Origin: Lytechinus variegatus
Lineage: Eukaryota > Echinodermata > Echinoidea > Temnopleuroida > Toxopneustidae
DNA: 64,000 bases
Reading direction: 5' to 3'
Assembly (NCBI RefSeq): GCF_018143015.1
Contig: NC_054742.1
Span: forward strand, 19,234,179 to 19,298,178
A program made the translations under genes and the position numbers. The notes under the pieces were generated by a model that saw only the letters and a list, made by a program, of their open reading frames with translations, searched no databases and was not told where the DNA came from. Positions 53,703 through 64,000 of this stretch are shown here, in pieces. Numbering within the stretch: the first letter of the stretch is position 1; the number at the start of each line of letters is the position of its first letter.

Positions 53703-54261
53703 CCCGGGGGGGGGGGGGGCACTTACATTGTCGAGTGGATACCATGCGCGACCAAAAAAACACGTAAAAAGGATTTCCTTTTCACGATAGGGCACGTTAC
53801 GTACATAACGTGATAAGGATGTCAAAAACACAAAAATAATGAAAAAAGGGTATCTATTTCGCTAGGAAAATTACGTGTTTAGGGTCGAATTTGCGGGGAT
53901 GATAAAACAAAATTAAAATGTTTTATAAAGGATGTCCTTTTTGCCCCAACACTACGTGTTCAGAGTCCTATTTGCGCGAGGTGTAGAAGTGGGTTCGTAC
54001 TAAACCAAATAAGGTAAAGCCGACGACCGAAGGACCCGTAACAATAAAACATTCCTGTACTTGTTTAAGGGGTTCATTTCAGGGAATAATTGCCAAGAGT
54101 ATCGTTTTGTTTCCAATACTTGTCAAGGGTAGGGTTTCACACGCCAATACTTGTTAAGGGGTGCATTTTCAGAATATGGAAATTACGTGTTTAGGGTGCT
54201 TTTCGAGACCCCATGGTCGCGCATGGTATCCATTCGTGAATGGAAGTGCCCCCCCCCCCGG
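53703..54261. mobile_element. G/C-run MITE, B2
   Basis: Ortholog of A2, flanked by CCCAGCAC at 53695-53702 and 54262-54269. The terminal G and C runs differ in length from A2, as expected for unstable homopolymers. Confidence 0.82.
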
Positions 54262-54340
54262 CCCAGCACAAAACAACTACATACACAAATGGATACCCTG
54301 GTGTAATATGCTATTATTCAATGTGAGCTTGTAATATTTT

Positions 54341-54580
54341 TTAACGTATTTTAATGAAGGTGAGTTCTTCAGGTCGGATGGATGGCATATTATTCCAAAG
54401 CTTTGAACCATTCACTGTGATCGAGCTTAAAGACAGCATGTTTGATTTCAGGATTGGGGTGCAAATATGTGTGTTTTGTCTAGTGTAGTAAGAATGAAAA
54501 TTTTCTCTTTTAATTAGATTATACTTAGCATTGAATGTAATAAATGTGGACATAGGGATAGTGGTTTGATAAAACTGCAT
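54341..54580 (-). pseudogene. LINE reverse-transcriptase C-terminal fragment (copy B)
   Basis: Duplicate of 21483-21722 with one visible Met/Leu difference. The surrounding LINE relic in this unit lacks the hAT insertion. Confidence 0.55.
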
Positions 54581-55031
54581 TTTTGGTTTTTAACGTGAAT
54601 AATGTATCGCAATGACTTTCATATTGACACATTCCTTTAGTGAAATGACAATCAAGTCGTTTTGGTAATCTACCAAATTATGTTCATATGGATGATCAAA
54701 TTGATATGTATACTTAGAATTGAATATTTGGTAATATGTAATGCTTGTGTTCTTACATATTCTAGAATAGTACATTTTAGTATTATACAGATAGTAAGCT
54801 TATTTCTGACAGCTGGCTGAATATTGAATGCCAATATAAATGATAATCTAGAATTCAATTTGAGATGTCAGTGTTTATTTCATTTTCACATAAATCTAAT
54901 AACTTTTCTTAATGAAAACTACAATTTCTTAACCTTAAAGTGCCTTTGAATACATAAAACACTGATTATGTATGATTGTTTTGTAATATATACATTTTTT
55001 CCGATGTATGGAGTGAATTTCCTGTTCCAAG

Positions 55032-55150
55032 TAAGCTCAAAGAAACTTCAAGATATTGCAGAATACACGTCAAACAAAAAGTGTAAACATTTGACTGTTA
55101 ATTCATTTCGACAAAAAAGAGATGAAGAGGTGTACACATTTTATTTTTGA
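55032..55150 (+). CDS. Exon-like C-terminal piece, plus strand (copy B)
   Basis: Duplicate of 22167-22285, ending YTFYF before TGA. Confidence 0.35.
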
Positions 55151-58079
55151 AACAGCAAAGATATGCTATGAAGTAATGATGAAGGAGACGAGTCAATGAT
55201 ATTTGCATATTAGTATTCATTGATATAAAGCCCTATTTTCATTGCAGAGTGAGTTTTGTAATCTTTTGAATAAACGAGTAGGGCTAGTCCTGTTATGTAT
55301 AAAGGTTGTTTAAGCAGTGCAATTTACTAATGAACTGATCTATACTGAGAATAGTAATTGCATATAATACTGAAATACTGATAAGTGTACTGATCAATAA
55401 ATACATGTAGATGAATCCTTTTGAGGCTGTATGAGGGTTACATCTCTGAACAAAGTTTTCAGTCTTTATTATTTCTACTTCATTAATTTTGTTTTGTATA
55501 CTGGAAGTAGTGCGAATTCATAGAAACTGCCATTTCATACTGCCCTTTATTAAATGAAAATAGTTCTTGTGTATATTCCATATTCATGAAAATTCCTGAA
55601 ATAATATAAAGTGTACCTACAAAATGTAAAGTAAATCTAATTTCCATTGCTGTGCTTCCTATTTGGGATTAAAACATGACAAATCGTATTTCAATGGTGT
55701 CAATATTTCTTTTGTTGTGGTATTAATAGCAACCTGTCCATTAACAATATTTCTTATGTTCATATAAACATCAGTAAACTGAATAATTTCCAACTGATTG
55801 TGAAGTAACAATGCATATAAAAAATTATCTCTAACTTTCTGATAAAATTCATGTGTGGATTTTATATTTGGAGATAAATGTAAATAAAAAAATGTCAGGA
55901 AATTCCTAACTCTGAGGGCAGTTGCATAAAGCTGTTCACAAGTTTCATACATGAACAAACCATTGACCCGTTCATGTGCTTAATGATCTATCCCAGGTTC
56001 CCACAGATTGTATTAGTGAATTCCTCTCTCTGTAATCAAATTTCACAAAATAAAAACATATTGTTGAGATTCTTGTGAAGATTTTACTTCAAATTTAGCT
56101 GATGGGAATGAAAATGGTTGCGAATTAGATATGGCACCAAAAAAACAAAACAAAACAGGTCACCAGATAAGGTTCAGGTCTTTGAACAGCCTTATGAAAC
56201 ACCAACCTATAATTCTTTGATTTATTTTCAGGAAACTAAATATTTTTCATTCATCTGCCTCAATTTAAACCAATGTAATGCCAGGCTGATCTCTCTCTGT
56301 TACTAAATTATCTTCTTTTTACTTCCCAAAGCACATGGAGACATGCTAAGGTAATGTGGTACACATCTTTCTTTTTCATGTTTGTGTTGACTCTGCTGGG
56401 GTCAAATAACTTGGGGAAAATTAAAATCTTGTTTGACTTGGGAGAAATGTGACTTATGTGAGACTTGAAACAATTTTTTTTCCAACTTAAATCCAGATGT
56501 AATTTACAGTGAATGAAAATGTGCTCAATGTGAGAGGCTTCTCTTTGTTGAAAAAAAGGAAAGCACCCAAGCTTTCATTCTATTGCTGACATAACCTGAT
56601 GTATTTTGATTTTGACATCAGGTAACTTGGTCTTGGACCTTTTTATAACACGTGAGAAAACACAACAATGGAAACATGATGAGTTGCTGAATATTTTGAA
56701 ATTGAAAGAATATAATTCACATCAAATTATCATTGTTTGACACACAACTTTGAATACAGATTTCTTGAATACAAATCACAATTTATAATTTGTAACAAAC
56801 TGAATGCTGATAAATAGTTCAGCGGAAATAAGCAGGAAAGCACTTAAACTTGATTTGAATGGAAGAATACAAGTTGATTAAAATCTTCAATTGATTACAT
56901 AAAAATGCCATTTGGGGAAGTGCATATGTATGCATATTCAAGGACATAATCAAGCTTTAAAATGACTGCCAGTTCACATTTCAAAAGAATATTTACAAAT
57001 ACACAGACCCTAGATATGAAGTTTATTAGAGCCCATCTTGATGAAACTCACCCATTCACTTTTGAGGTTGGATGAATAAATAAAAAAATATATTAAAGCT
57101 AGAAAAAAATCAAATAAGAATGTTATCATATCGAATAACAAATTAATCTCTTAAAAACAGGAACAGCACACTAAAGCACATTCAAAACATTAATGAAAAT
57201 TGTAGTTCAAATAAACTCATTTGGACAGTAATATATTTCAATATTTCAGCGAAGAGAATCTATGTGAAAGTCAACTGTTAATATGATTATACATTTACAA
57301 GTACATGATATAAAGGCAGTAATATTTAAACTGCTATAGGCCCCACTTCTTCCTAACACTAAATCTCCCTTAAACCATCCTTATATGATAAATGCAAACC
57401 CAAGAAATTGTCACTTTAAAACTCACTTTCGTTTCAGAGAATTTTCTCCACAAGCCATTGATTTGTTTACACTCTCCCATATTACTAGACATTTTCAATG
57501 TCAATGAAGATGACTACTTTCAACCAATCACTGCACTGCTAAAAAGCTTGGAGTGTTAAAGCAATCTTTCAAACAATCAATAGACATATGAGACAAATAA
57601 TGCATTTTATCATTACATAACTTAATGGTGATAATGTAATTTTATGAGCATCAATCTGTAATTCAACTTGCTGTGTTTTGCAATTTTTATTCAAATGAAT
57701 ACAGTATATAGTAATGATGCATCAGAGGCAGGTCATGGATATCAAAGTAAAGGAGAAATAAACACGTTTTTATCACCAACAACTCTGCATTATTTTGTTC
57801 TAGTTTGATTTTTCATATCCTTTGTCAAGCAATCATTCAGCCAATCTAAGCAAAATAAATCATAAAAACCTTGTACTACATAATCTAATAGGCTTTCTAA
57901 ATTAATTTCAAGGTTTTCTGCACATACTTGACTTCAGCTTATTCCTCGATCCTAAGCCTAAGAATTTAGATATTCAGATATATTTCTAGACGAAATGTTG
58001 AACAAAACGAAAATATTTCCTAAAAAGTTTCAAACATTCTTTGTTACACATGGTTACTATGTTTCGTACATTATTTTTC

Positions 58080-58375
58080 ACAGCCTCTATGTACACCTGT
58101 ACTTGTTTTCAGCCATCTTACATTAATATTTCAGCTTTCTCTGTACACCTGCATTTGTTTTCAGCCATCGTACACTATTTTTCTAGCCTATCTATGTACA
58201 CCTGCATTTGTTTTCAGCCATCGTACTACATTATTTTGTCAGCCTTCTATGTAGACCTGCACTTGTTTAGCCAACGTACATTGTTTTTTTAGCCTACTAT
58301 GTACACCTGCATTTGTTTTCAGCCATTGTACACTTTTATATAGCCTTCTATGTACACCTGCACATGTTTTCAGCC
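58080..58375. repeat. Minisatellite, about 6 units (unit B)
   Basis: Expanded form of the array at 25683-25830, with six CTATGTA(C/G)ACCTG units. Confidence 0.85.
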
Positions 58376-58605
58376 AATTCTTCAGCCTTGTTCTTTTATA
58401 AACATTTATTATTGCAAATTTACAATATATTTTTGGAAGAGAAAAATCACAATATACTTCTTTGGCAGCATGCTTTTATCCATAACATGAATTGGAAGAC
58501 ATTAAGGTACACAAATCTTGTTACATGCATCAAACAAGAATGGAAATATGTTCTGGTTTTGTGTTTTACCAAATATTTGGCAAACTATTGCATTAAATGT
58601 AAAAT

Positions 58606-58813
58606 TGGAATGCATCAAGTACGCATATATGTATCATAACTATGGACAAAAACCACACAGAAGAGAAGTTATCGACAGGGAGTTTATTTCTTACAAAGAT
58701 GATACATTTAAAAAGCAGCAAATTATTGAAATACAGGAATGTGTGTTTACTATCAATGCTATGTCAAATAATCTGATGGAACATAGTTTTAGACATGGCG
58801 TGGCATGATGTCT
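58606..58813 (+). other. 208-bp insert in the HAL-3 3' flank, open on the plus strand
   Basis: Present between the HAL-3 stop and its poly(A) signal, absent at 26050/26051. One plus-strand frame is open through the whole insert (ECIKYAYMYHNYGQKPHRR and later FTINAMSNNLMEHSFRHGVA) and stops at its right end. It looks like protein-coding sequence, for instance a piece of a transposon or retrocopied exon. Not recognised. Confidence 0.5.
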
Positions 58814-58820
58814 CCATCTT

Positions 58821-61700
58821 TTAGGCCTTTTCTGCTTTGCTTAAACTCTTGGTTCGCTTACGTTTGTTAGAGCGAGTAGTTTTTCCAAGAATGCTAGATG
58901 TTGGGGAATGGACCTTGGTCTCTTTAAGCTGTTCAGACTCGTAAGTATCCATGTATGGTTTCACCACCTCCCAAACCTACAACCAAAAAAGAAAATCCTT
59001 TTTGTGATTCAATACATAACAGAATGAAGGGAATCAAGGTATAATATATCAGTGTATACTGCATGAGGTAATGGAGAATCAGTTGCAAAAGGAGTACTAA
59101 ATCAATATTTAAAAACAAGATTCAATTTCAACCTTTCTCAGCTTGTTGGAAATTATTAGTCAATATACACCTAGGCCTGTAAGTCTCTTTAGTAGTATGG
59201 ACTAATTTTTTAACGGTTACTGCACCTGAACAAACTTAGAATAGGAGAGTTGTAGGAATGTTATAGAATGAGTAATTGTTACCTTATTTTCTCGGAGTAG
59301 GTTGGTAATGACTTCCATGTCGGGTGAAAGATGACGGTCACGCTCGAGAGGTCTATTGAGAGTAATAAAGGGAGAAATATAGAGAGATAGACAATCAGAG
59401 ACAGAGATAGGCCCACAGACAGATGAATAAAGAGACCCAGCCAGAGACAAAAACAAATTCATTTAAATTATCTATATGTAATTAGCAGTTTTATATTTTT
59501 TGATCAATTATATGAATAAAACTATATATATATATATTAATATATTGTATATGCAGAATGATTCAATCAAAGTCAGATGAAATTGAAGGTAACCAGTTAA
59601 AGATCAGTCATGAAGAGTTGGAGTCACAATTAAAGCTGACAACTTTTTTAACTTTTTACCAGTGCATCTTAATAGCTTACCGGTATTGATTGCCTAATAC
59701 TGAAAATAACAGAAAACCATAATAATCAACTTGTGAACCCAGCTGAAAAGGTAAAAAACTTGAGACTTTTCTTATGTCTGTTTTGGATATCTGCTAGTTT
59801 GTCACTATAAGTAAAAGTAAGAAATGTTGATCACCCCCCCCCCTTTTTAGAAAAAAAAATGTTTCATTTTTATTTCTAAAGTCATGCTAACTCAACTCAT
59901 AGGTGTAAAAGATGTAAAAAAAAAAAAAACTTACGGGACAACGCTCCTAACCAACTTGTGAACAGCCTCCAGAGGTGCAGTGCTGGTCAGTGGTCGCAGG
60001 AATTCTATACCTTGACAGGCACACATCAGCTCAATAGCAAGTACTGTTAGGATTTAATTAACATACAACATCCTTAATGGAATTATCATCATAAAACTAA
60101 GGAATGCCTAACATTTGCCAGATTGCAGTTCTATTATAATTGGTTTTGTTTTTGTGTTTCATCTAGTAGGCTTAGTTTAGTCATGTGTGATTTCAGCTAT
60201 ACATGTATGTAGATGCTGCATACTGGCAGATCATATGAAAGAAATGGAAGAAAAGGAGGAAGAAGTTAGTCTTTAAGAAAAATTACACATTAACTACCAA
60301 TCACAAACTCTCTCCACTTGGCCAAAGCAAGCTAATTTAGATTTCAAGATAAAACTTATGTTTTGGTACATGTCCATTTACATAAATGCTATGAATAAAT
60401 TTAGGATTTCTTAAATTTGACAACTGGAACACATCTGTTTGTACATGGCAATATGAATTTCAAGAGGGTCATCACAATATCAGTGAAATCATAATCTTAT
60501 GCAAGTTCAACTCAAATAAGAATGTCTTTAATCTTCTTCTAGATCCTAAATACCTGGTAAAACACACTCACTTGAAAAAAAAAAGAGTACTTAAATGAAA
60601 AAAATTACAATAAATTTTGGTCACCTTGTTCAACATGCTCAACGACTTCAAGGCACTTTCTTGCAGCAAAACCTCCCATAGAGACATGATCCTCCTGAGC
60701 AGCACTAGTAGATAGAGAATCAACTGAGCTTGGGTTGGTGAGTCAATACCTTGTTCTCTGATACTGTGGTAGCACAAATAGAAGGAGACATACCAATCAA
60801 AGGAGAAATGAAAAGGAATATTATGAGCTATGGTTCTTTTAAGGTAGAATATTATAGAAGAACAACTCATTGCAAAGGACTGCTCTTCAAATGTCCTCAA
60901 AATCATATAAGAAACAACTGAAAAGGTGACTCTCATACTACATGTACACACCTTTCAGCATGCATGTATGCTTGTACGATAGCATTGCATCAAGTTATTA
61001 TTATTTTGGTTAGTTCAATCAATTACAGCAAACCATAACATTTACATTAAAGGAGATGGTAAGAAGGTGGATATACACAGAGGTGTAAAGAGATAAGATC
61101 ATATAATTGTTGATATGGTAGTTAAAGTAGTTTGTGATTCACAATGCTTCCGAAAATACATTGGAGAAATCATTTAAAAAAAAAAAGAAAGAAGGGATTG
61201 CAGTGAAACATACAGACTTACCCAATGCTGCTGCAGTGCAGTGTGCGATCATGAAACCTGAATTAAGACCTGCTTCTTTGGTCAAGAATGCAGGAAGCTC
61301 ACTCAGATCTATTTAACAGGGTGAGAAAAAGTATGAGAATTCATTACAGTCAAAGCTTCATCTTTTACTGAAACATCAAAGGGGGAATAGTCCATATGCA
61401 GGGAACCCCAAAAGATTTCAAAAGGAACTTTTATAAAATAGTAAGGAAAATATAATCTCGTACCTTTAACTGATTATGCTCCACTTAAAATTCTTGCCAC
61501 ATCATTGATAAGGAGCATGACTTTTAAAGAGTTCAAAATGCATATTTTATTTGCATTTTGATATTTTTAACAGTTTATAATTGTGCTTTAGTAGTGTAAT
61601 GGAAGAAATTTAGCAGCTTACGAGGGTTGACGAGTCTCTCAATACGACGTTCACTAATGCTTGCCAGTTCATGGATCCCAATAGCAAGATAGTCCAGTAC
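58821..61700 (-). pseudogene. HAL: Histidine ammonia-lyase, 3' exons 14-19 with frameshift (HAL-3)
   Basis: Exons 14-19 of a third HAL copy: 61700-61622, 61308-61222, 60763-60625, 60043-59935, 59352-59283, 58976-58821. Five exons appear identical to HAL-2. Exon 16 is 139 rather than 135 nt because of 4 extra bases (TTGG on the plus strand, near 60735-60740). This shifts the frame after the TH of [10 protein letters not shown] and brings an early TGA, losing Glu515 and the C-terminal part of the fold. Upstream, intron 13 is interrupted by a LINE at 61899; exons 1-13, if present, lie beyond the window. Read as a probable pseudogene. A sequencing or assembly error at the 4-bp site is the alternative. 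Confidence 0.88.
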
Positions 61701-61739
61701 CTGTATGATCATGACAAATATATCAAATCATTAATACCT

Positions 61740-61890
61740 CAGTCACATTTGCTCTATGGTGGCCATTTGATGAGAATTAAAATAGCCTTTTTATTTATTT
61801 TCATTCAAACCACTGATCTGAGCTGGTACAAAAAATGTTATAACGGCTGTTTTTGACTTGCCGTATGGCCGCCATAGAGCAAATGTGACT
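61740..61890. mobile_element. Short MITE in HAL-3 intron 13
   Basis: Ortholog of 28925-29078. The LINE insertion begins 9 bases past it. Confidence 0.72.
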
Positions 61891-61898
61891 AAGATATT

Positions 61899-64000
61899 GA
61901 TTGATTGATTTGATTGATTTGATTTTATTGTTTACTTCTGCAATTACATCATTCGTATATAATACATTTTCCATAACATAACAAACATAGTATATTGAGA
62001 ACTTTTTTTGGCATGAATCATAACTAAATGTACTAAAATTATCATTACAAACAAAACTGATCTCATACCAAATTAGTTAACATTTACAATTTGCAGAAGG
62101 ATTGTCATCATAAGCAGATTGCTTGAAAAAATGACAACCCCAGGTTAGAACTCATTGATTAATATAATACATTAATACAGCAGAATCGATAAACAGTTCA
62201 TTTCATGAAAAACAGCAGTAATGTAATTTGAGCAATGAAGATGGAGATGATAAGGATGAAGATGATGGTGAAATGGTGAAGATGAAGGCGATGGAGAGGA
62301 TGATGGTGATGATGCTTTAATGATGACACATCGACACAGAAATTTTACTTCAAATATTCTGATATCAACATAGATTTAACGTTTGCCTTAAATGAGTAAA
62401 GAGACGTGGATCTTTTTATAGATTCAGGTAGAGAGTTCCACAAATCAGGACCATGGTGTCTTATGGATCTCTGTGCAATAAGCAATTTGGGGTTGATTAA
62501 ATGGAAATTAGAAGAGTTCCGCGTAGGGTATGAATGGATAGATGTGTTCATAGTATAAAAATTGTGAAATGAAGGTGGGAGCATGTTATTTACGTATTTG
62601 AACATAAGCAGTAAGCTTTGAAATGAGTTTATGTCAAAAATAGTTAGAGTCTTTAGTTTATGGAATAATGGATTTGTGTGTGATAAATATTGCGAATTAG
62701 TACAAATTCGAATTGCTTTTTTCTGTAATAAGTATATTATATTAATTTTAGTTTTTGCACACGTTGCCCAAACTATATTGCAGTACGATATATACGGCAA
62801 TATTAATGAATTGTATAGTAGAACGAGTGTAGTATGAGGAATTATGTTTTTAATTTTGTAAAGTACACCTACGTTTCTGGAGATGTTAGTAGTTATACAA
62901 CGTATATGTTCATTCCAATTTAAATGTTCATCTATTGTGACACCTAAAAACTTTGTTTCTTTTTTCCTTTTGAGTGGAATATTATCTATGCTTATGTCGT
63001 ATGGAAACTCAGTAATATGTGAACTTGTATGCGTAAAATACATAAAGTTTGTTTTGTCTATATTAAGTGAGAGCCTATTACATTTAAACCATAAAGATAG
63101 TTTAGGTAATTCACGATTAAATGTATCTACTAAAGTTTCTAAACTAGTGTTTGAACAAAAAATGTTTGTGTCATCGGCAAATAATACAAATGATAATAAA
63201 GGCGTTACAGTAGTCAAATCATTAATATATATAAGGAAAAGTAAGGGGCCAAGGATCGATCCTTGTGGAACTCCGCATTTTATTGACTGAAAGTTAGAAG
63301 AAATATTGTTGTGAGTGACATATTGTTTTCTATCAGACAAATAACTCTCAAACCATGATAGTGCGATTCCCGAATTCCATAATTTTCAAGTTTTTTAAGT
63401 AAAATCTGGTGGTCAAGAGTGTCGAATGCTTTGCTTAGGTCCATGAATACTCCTATTATGTGTTCTTTATTTGTCATTGCATTTGTAATTTTATCGTATA
63501 TTTGTACTAAAGCCTGATCAGTTGAATGCCCTTTCCTGAATCCATATTGGTTTGAATTTAGAAACTGAAAAGTATCTAGGAACTTATAAAGTCTTTTGTA
63601 AATAATCTTCTCTAATATTTTGGATATGCTGGGGAGAATAGAAATAGGCCTATAATTTGTTATTTCGTGTGGATTGTCTTTTTTTAAAACAGGATTTACC
63701 TTTGCAATTTTTAGGGAATCTGGACATTTACCGGTGCTGATCGACAGATTAAAAATATGACACAATGGAGAGACAATATAATGTATGATCTGCTTAAGAA
63801 GGAAAGTACTAATTCTATCATATCCCTGTGATTTGCTGGATTTGAGATTTTTTGTTATTTCAATTATTTCCTGAACATTTGTGGGGTTAAATAATTGGGA
63901 AGAATTGATGGGTGTGGGAAGAAATTTTGCAAAACTTTTGGTTTGGGTCTGGCAAGGTTGTTAGCCAAAGAGGGTCCTATGTTAACGAAAAAGGAATCAA
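61899..64000 (-). mobile_element. CR1/L2-like LINE inserted in HAL-3 intron 13
   Basis: Homology to HAL-2 intron 13 stops at 61898 and is replaced by a minus-strand non-LTR element. Its 3' end is a short TGATT/TGATTTGATT tail (61899-61925). Then come about 420 bp of 3' non-coding DNA, with a GATGGTGAT-type simple repeat at 62235-62320, and reverse transcriptase from 62345 to beyond the window. The 5' end and any target duplication are not visible. Confidence 0.85.
62345..64000 (-). pseudogene. Reverse transcriptase of the LINE, frameshifted
   Basis: Minus-strand pieces in order: NYRPISILPSISKILEK, YGFRKGHSTDQAL and DLSKAFDTLDH (63765-63390), then CGVPQGSILGPLLFLIYIND, FADDTN (catalytic Asp pair) and FLGVTIDEHLNWN (63340-62970), and a C-terminus with SYPTRNS and GPDLWNSLPESIK ending at 62345. 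A one-base loss near 63375 breaks the frame between DHQILLKKL and the GVPQG part. A second break near 63955 with an in-frame stop spoils the upstream part. Family signature is CR1/L2/Jockey-type; exact clade not assigned. Confidence 0.88.

Larger units (their letters stand above)
38376..61898. repeat. Tandem segmental duplication, unit B
   Basis: Second copy of the unit starting at position 1, in the same orientation. The start-to-start spacing is 38,375 bp. It carries HAL-2 intron 1 and exon 1, an intergenic region, and the 3' half of HAL-3. Homology to unit A stops at 61898, where a LINE is inserted into HAL-3 intron 13. Alternative reading: the two units are alleles placed in tandem by an assembler. 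The HAL-2 gene would then be a chimera, with exon 1 from one haplotype and exons 2-19 from the other. Confidence 0.93.

Noticed and set aside
62631..63290. Plus-strand frames of 68 and 135 codons
   Set aside because: Antisense shadows of the LINE reverse transcriptase.

Overview
This is AT-rich nuclear DNA from an animal, most likely a sea urchin or another echinoderm. The evidence is a spliced 19-exon gene with short exons, many short inverted-repeat elements of kinds I know from sea urchin DNA (termini such as TTAAAGGTCAAGTCCACCCC and AGGGGAAGTTCACCCTGA), and a CR1/L2-like LINE. There is no sign of operons, bacterial genes or CRISPR.

The core of the window is a tandem array of histidine ammonia-lyase (HAL) genes, all on the minus strand. 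HAL-1 contributes only its first coding exon (2646-2874); the rest lies left of position 1. HAL-2 is complete at 26058-41246: 19 coding exons whose phases all agree, giving a 648-residue protein with the MIO triad Ala-Ser-Gly and the expected active-site residues. HAL-3 (58821-61700) shows exons 14-19, carries a 4-bp frameshift in exon 16, and is cut off on its 5' side by a LINE inserted in intron 13.

The array is built from a repeat unit of about 38.4 kb. Bases 1 to about 29,090 (unit A) match 38,376 to 61,898 (unit B) at roughly 99% by eye, broken by large differences private to one unit. Unit A alone has 285 bp at 4049-4333, an 8.27-kb block (8658-16929), a 1.8-kb hAT insertion (18667-20495) and a 498-bp TTAA-site element (23086-23583). 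Unit B alone has a 4.86-kb block (42641-47504), a 208-bp insert in the HAL-3 3' flank, extra minisatellite units and the LINE. Two of these (the hAT and the TTAA element) have perfect empty sites in the other unit. The pattern fits a real tandem duplication, or two haplotypes of a tandem array joined in assembly. Either way HAL 3' ends abut the same intergenic DNA twice, so at least two HAL copies in tandem are implied.

The intergenic DNA (2875-26057 and 41247-58820) is mostly nested repeats: a LINE relic invaded by two G/C-run elements with 8-bp target duplications, foldback elements whose arms are short tandem repeats, a 6.5-kb hAT-type element, and hairpin elements. It also holds a few exon-like stretches of unknown identity. 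The best is a three-exon, phase-consistent C-terminal gene fragment on the minus strand (6102-7032; copy at 49047-49977).
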